Source: Cavia porcellus (taxonomy: Eukaryota; Chordata; Mammalia; Rodentia; Caviidae). From it: a stretch of 64,000 nucleotides of DNA. The translations under genes and the position numbers were made by a program. The stretch covers positions 2,851,950 through 2,915,949 of the forward strand of contig NW_026947499.1 of NCBI RefSeq assembly GCF_034190915.1. Reading direction: 5' to 3'. How positions within the stretch are numbered: the first letter of the stretch is position 1; each line of letters starts with the position of its first letter. The notes beneath the pieces were generated by a model. It ran no database searches, was not told where the DNA came from, and was given only the letters and a program-made list of their open reading frames with translations. Shown piece after piece: positions 60,080-64,000 of this stretch.

Positions 60080-61250
60080 TATGAAAATGTGAGTGTCACT
60101 CTACCTTCTGTCTCTGTCTGTCTCTCTCACACACAATGTTAAATTTTTCTAAGAGCTATTGTAATGTACATTTCTATGAGAGTTTCCTCCAAAATTTTTG
60201 ATATGCCAAATTTTAAAATTATTTGCTATTATAAGGAACCCTTGTTTGTATCTCTGAATTTGTATTTCAATAATTCCTAATGAACATGAGTGGTTTTTAT
60301 GCTTTTGAGTGTTTGAATTCTTTTGCCTGTGATTTATATGCTCATGTATTTTGAGTAAATGTCTCATTGATTCTAGGCTGTGTTTCAATGAATATCCATC
60401 AACTATTCATGAAAAGATAATACTTTATTGTTTAGCTCTGAGATTTTGTTAGAATTCAATCATCTGTGTCTAGGTAGATCTATTTCTGAAGGACTTAAGT
60501 CATAGTGATCTGCTTATCTATTTTTATGTCAGTTCCATCCTGTGAACTACTATAGTTTATATCAAGTCTTAGAATCAGGTAAACTTAGTTTTCAAAATCA
60601 TATTTTCTTTTTAAATTTGTTGCAGTTTTCAAAATTGAAAATCTTATCTTTTTTTGTTAAGCTTAGAATCAATTTGTTGTTATCTACAAAACAATCCATT
60701 GAGATTTTGATTCAGACTGTAGTTTGAATTATGTGAATTTATGCTATCTGAAAATTTGGGAAAAATATGGCTACTACTTTTTCTAATGACTTTCTTACCT
60801 GCTGTATATTTGTCATGAGAGTTTTGCTGTGTCTGAGTCTACGTATTGTCTATTTTTCACTAACATTTATGAAATGTGTAATTTTCTGTTACATATTATT
60901 TGAAATCTGATATTATTATCATCTCGCATATTAATATGTGTTTCACATATAATATGTGAAGTTCAAGTCAGTACTTCTGTAAATGATCTTTTCCATGTCC
61001 CTATTATTTACACATTGCCTCCTATCTTTTTGAACCTGAATAATAGTTATAACTGTGAAATCTCTGCTTATTATACATATCACCTGTATCCCTTTTTATG
61101 TCCTTTGACTGGTTTTTCTAGTTATCGTAGGTCACATTTTATACTTCCTTGAATACTTAAAAATTATAGGTTGCATATTGGTTCTACATTTCAATTTATT
61201 AGGATTTTTAAACAGTATTCTTCAATTTTGTTGGATGTGTTTGTTAACAG
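60080..61250 (-). repeat. ancient L1 ORF2 fragment
   Basis: T-rich strand with the reverse order of L1 ORF2: ATTGATTCTAGGCTGTG, CATAGTGATCTGC, AATTTGTTGCAGTTTTC, CAATCCATTGAGATTTTGATTCAGACTGTAG. Very decayed. Confidence 0.6.
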
Positions 61251-61916
61251 GAAATTATTTTGATTCTTTTTGGAATCCTTTAAAGTATTTCTCTGAGGAG
61301 ACCAGCACAGCCGTTAATTAAGGGCTTCTTTGTCCCCAGCTAATGGGAAAAACCTCTGGAATACTGTAAGTAATTGTGGAAGAAGCATCCAGAGTAACAC
61401 TTATCAGTGCACCTGTGTGCACACCTCTCCCCTCCCATGTGGCAGCACAGGAAGCCCACTTCTGCCTCCTGCAATGTAGCAAAGCAAAGAGACTCTACCA
61501 TTGTGACCAGACCATGGTATAAACCAAAGGTGAAAGGATTTTCAGGTGTAATTAAAAGCATTAGTTAAGTGGCTTTAAGTTAACAGCATATCCATATTGA
61601 TGTGGACCTAATCAGGGAAGCTCATCAGTAGGGTCTTTTGGTCACAGATGTCCGGACTTTGCTCTATTTCTGTTGCTGGATTTGGAAAAGAAGCTGCTGA
61701 GAATCACACACAACACTCAGGAAATGAGTTCTGACAAATGGAGAGAGGGGGGTCCCTTCCCTGCTCTTGCTATCAGTCAGGACACAGCCTTGCCAACACT
61801 CTGACCTGAGCCGTGGAGAGTCCCTGGGCTGAGGATCCCGATCCACAAAGACAGTGAGAAGATAAATATGCATTGCTCAGGACACTGTACGAGGTGACTT
61901 GACACACAGCGCTGGA
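61251..61916. other. no feature recognised
   Basis: Nothing recognisable before the provirus. Confidence 0.4.
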
Positions 61917-61922
61917 AGCCAG

Positions 61923-62352
61923 TGTCGGTGTCGCTCCCGGCCGGCAGGAAAGACACACGACAAAGTCTGGCGGTGTGCAACCTTGTCTTTATTTGTCTCC
62001 GCTTGGGCCCCGCGAGGCCTCCGCTCTGCCACCAGCCCTTTCTCGCTGGTGGACTTTCTCTATCTCTCTCTGTGCTTCTCTCTCGTGGCGGGAGAGGTAC
62101 TCACTTTTATAGGGTAACAGTGGCCAATCAGTTTAAAGCGTGCGATGCGGGCTGATTGGCTAACATCAGTTGTTGCTAGGCAGACTATTCTATTGCGCGG
62201 GCTGCTTATGTCGCCAGGGCAATCAGGGGGCAGGAAGCAGGCGCCAACTTGGCTCACTCGATGGGAGGGGTAATCTAGCTCGGGCTTTGCTCTTTTCTAC
62301 AGGCCTCACGTCCGCCAAGTAAGGCGACCGGGCTCGGCCGCGGCTCCCAACA
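61923..62352 (-). promoter_or_regulatory. 3' LTR of provirus 2
   Basis: 430 bp, TGTTGGGAGCC ... GACACCGACA on the minus strand. It has two CCAAT-type motifs (AGCCAATCAGC; GATTGGCC), a TATAAAAG box (RC at 62104-62111), and AATAAAG at 61987-61993. TGTTGGGAGCCGC is the typical IAP LTR start. Confidence 0.9.
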
Positions 62353-62372
62353 TCTCCCCCTATTTTATTTAC
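62353..62372 (-). promoter_or_regulatory. polypurine tract of provirus 2
   Basis: Minus-strand AAATAAAATAGGGGGAGA directly before the LTR. Confidence 0.85.
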
Positions 62373-62764
62373 TTTGAATGAATGTATGCATCGCAGCCCG
62401 CCCTGGATCGAGTGCAGAGGCTTATGCCCTGTGTTGAGGCCCACCGTAGGCCCTTGGCTTGGACCCTGGTCGGCCGTCCCCGGGTCCACCAAGGCCTTGA
62501 GACCCTCGTCCTTTTTCCAGGGCCAGGAGTGAACTGGACGGAACCTGGATGCACATAGGCATGCACTCATGCCCCTCCGTGTGATCCCCTCGAAGAGACA
62601 TCTAGATCTGGGCAGATTCTAGTAATCCAGCGGCTTTCGTGCAGTATGGGGTAGGGCCTGGCTTAGGTTGAGTCGTGCTGGGGAGGCACGCTCTTACCCG
62701 TCATTGACTCACCTACCCTGCTGTGTGGTGTCAATAGGGAAGGAGTGCGGAAGACCCGCCACAT

Positions 62765-63013
62765 CTAGACCCGGTCGTAGGCCAGTCGAGCAAGCCATGC
62801 GTAAGCCTGGGGGTCATTGTGCCCATCACGGGCTGCTGCCAGGGCCGCCTGGGCAACCAGGCGTACTTGACGCCGGGCCGCCGCAAGGCGCCCATTAATA
62901 AATGATGTGACCCATCGGAGCAAGCATGGTCCTATAAGCAGGAGCAAGAACAAGGAGCATAGAGGGCCTAACAAGGGTAGCACATAGGGGAGCAAGCCGT
63001 TCCAGGCCCCCAA
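62765..63013 (-). pseudogene. Env transmembrane subunit tail, gamma-type
   Basis: An 82-codon open piece ends at TAG. A hydrophobic span with [17 protein letters not shown] is followed by [11 protein letters not shown] and an Ala/Arg-rich cytoplasmic tail. The GPxxxLxLLLxxGPC pattern is that of gammaretroviral and type D (MPMV-like) Env, unlike the tail of provirus 1. The ectodomain and surface subunit are missing. Confidence 0.7.
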
Positions 63014-63104
63014 AAAGGGATTGTCCTGCAGTTCTTTTAGGGCTCATCTTGTTGTTGGGTCTGCGGTTGGCCTCTGGTGGAACAGGCCTGATCTTCAGTC
63101 CAGG

Positions 63105-63251
63105 GACTTGTCGCGTCAACCTCTCTGGGACCCACAGTGGTTCTCGTCCCGGTTCCTGCGGAAAGACACAAACCGCGCCTCGGTTCCAGCTAACCACCGG
63201 ATCCGGGCCCATCCATTGTAATGCCATAGATAACCGCGCCTTTGGAGGCAG
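63105..63251 (-). pseudogene. integrase C-terminal remnant
   Basis: About 49 codons with [16 protein letters not shown] and WVPERL motifs, the betaretroviral integrase C-terminal domain. Compared with provirus 1 it lacks about 38 residues between the LSMAL and QWMG segments. The longer 206-codon frame across it (62895-63515) is an artefact that reads through the SINE. Confidence 0.75.
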
Positions 63252-63264
63252 GCCTTGGCTTCCC

Positions 63265-63272
<8 letters not shown>

Positions 63273-63297
<25 letters not shown>

Positions 63298-63374
63298 TCG
63301 GTACCAGGGATTGAACTCGCGATTACCTGCTTACAAGGCAGGCGCTTATGCCGCTGAGCTAAATCCCCAACCCC
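63273..63374 (-). mobile_element. ID SINE at the gag/integrase junction of provirus 2
   Basis: Minus strand GGGGTTGGGGATTTAGCTC, CTTGTAAGCAGG, GAGTTCAATCCCTGGTACC and an A-run (T at 63273-63296). An 11-base C run (63262-63272) adjoins the tail. No clear target duplication. Confidence 0.9.
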
Positions 63375-63684
63375 TGTTTCCTCGACCGGCGTTTCTCTCA
63401 GCCTGCTCGGCAGAGAACTCTGCATACCATGCTCGCCAATCAAGATAACTACCCGAAGGAAGGCACGCCTTGGCCAGCTGCATCCAGTCACCCGGTGTAA
63501 GAGGCTGAGAGGCAAGATTCTCTAGCATAGCTATGGTATAAGGAGCTGTGGGCCCGAAGGTCGTGACAGCGCTTTTTAATTCTCTGATCTGTTTTATTTC
63601 AAACGGTTCCCAAACATTGCGCCCTTTGCCTGGGGCCATTTGCACAGGGTATACTCCATAAGGACCGTAATCTAGTCCTTGCAT
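63375..63684 (-). pseudogene. Gag capsid N-terminal domain
   Basis: About 100 codons with VYPVQ at the expected capsid start, [24 protein letters not shown] and [14 protein letters not shown] motifs, colinear with residues 155-245 of the provirus 1 frame. It stops at the SINE; the capsid C-terminal domain with the major homology region is missing. Confidence 0.8.
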
Positions 63685-63987
63685 TGGTGGATCCCCTCCG
63701 GACCATTGTTCACCCTTCCATAACCGCCCATGAAAATACCGTCCGCCCCGCGGCGCGACGTCATAGGACGGCGGTCACGACAGAGTGGAACGGGGCGTCA
63801 CTTCCTGTGCCGGCTGAGAGAAGGGAGGGTTCCCTGTAGCGGCCTCTCGGCGGGGAGCCGCTTCTGGAAAAGAGCTCCAGGGCGGAGCGGATGGCTCTCT
63901 ATCTCCTCTCTGCCCGAGGCTGCTCGGGGGTCCTTTCTCCTCTCTCTGCTTTTCTCGAGCGGCACACGCACACAATTCGCGGCGCAA
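63685..63987 (-). pseudogene. Gag pre-capsid region with an in-frame stop
   Basis: A 70-codon frame (63775-63987), Arg/Glu- and Pro-rich, is in the same frame as capsid but ends at a TGA (63775-63777). The frame then continues openly into capsid (PPSYDVAPRGGRY). A single stop therefore separates the two parts. Confidence 0.6.
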
Positions 63988-64000
63988 CTCGGCATAGGGG

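Larger units (their letters stand above)
61923..64000 (-). mobile_element. second betaretrovirus-like provirus, 3' part; continues past window
   Basis: Minus-strand provirus with its 3' LTR at 61923-62352 and internal sequence to the right edge. In transcript order it has Gag pre-capsid, capsid N-terminal domain, an ID SINE, integrase C-terminus, Env TM tail, polypurine tract and LTR. The bases just outside the LTR (AGCCAG, 61917-61922) should be the 6-bp target duplication, but the partner is outside the window. It shares the Gag-integrase tail-TM tail layout of 11738-14930 but has a different LTR. It is broken by a stop in gag and by the SINE. Confidence 0.85.

Noticed and set aside
62895..63515. 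206-codon minus frame
   Set aside because: Artefact that joins reverse-SINE sequence, its poly(A) as Lys run, and the integrase remnant; only 63105-63251 is real homology.

Overview
The window looks like mammalian, almost certainly rodent, genomic DNA, and I see no functional host gene in it. The rodent call rests on tRNA-Ala-derived ID-type SINEs (30299-30428, 44053-44154, 63273-63374), monomeric B1-like SINEs, and one B1 plus ID composite (59735-59964) of the B1-dID kind known from squirrel-related and several other non-murid rodents. The species cannot be fixed from sequence alone. Open reading frames outside mobile elements are short, unsupported by splice structure, or made by simple repeats.

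Layout. 1-6700 is mostly unrecognised sequence with MaLR-type LTRs, one of them a clean solo LTR with a perfect 5-bp target duplication (3869-4237). 6700-15155 is a nested block: a 5'-truncated LINE-1 in + orientation, split by a 3.1-kb ORF1-only half-L1 (HAL1-like) insertion (6848-9935, 16-bp target duplication) and by a very young betaretrovirus-like provirus on the minus strand (11738-14930; LTRs differ at 2 of 304 positions; 6-bp duplication TCCTGT). 15156-28365 holds B1 SINEs, two opposed retrocopies of one unknown transcript (17836-18030 and 18646-18800), LTR-like repeats, a solo IAP-like LTR (23489-23910) and microsatellites.

28366-35105 is a four-level stack: a minus-strand MaLR LTR, a plus-strand MaLR LTR inside it, an old class I (HERV-H-like) provirus inside that, and an ID SINE inside the provirus. 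35106-61916 is mostly unrecognised sequence with MLT1/MaLR LTRs, satellites, two old L1 fragments (56900-57650 and 60080-61250) and a 16-bp minisatellite. 61917-64000 is the 3' part of a second betaretrovirus-like provirus that runs off the right edge.

The proviruses at 11738-14930 and 61923-64000 have related internally deleted layouts: Gag capsid, then only the C-terminal end of integrase, then the tail of the Env transmembrane subunit, then the LTR. Neither encodes protease, reverse transcriptase or a complete integrase, so both would need proteins supplied in trans. The first keeps a 454-codon uninterrupted Gag-integrase-tail frame. That layout and the ORF1-only L1 are the most interesting content. 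No CRISPR array, operon, rRNA or true tRNA gene is present.
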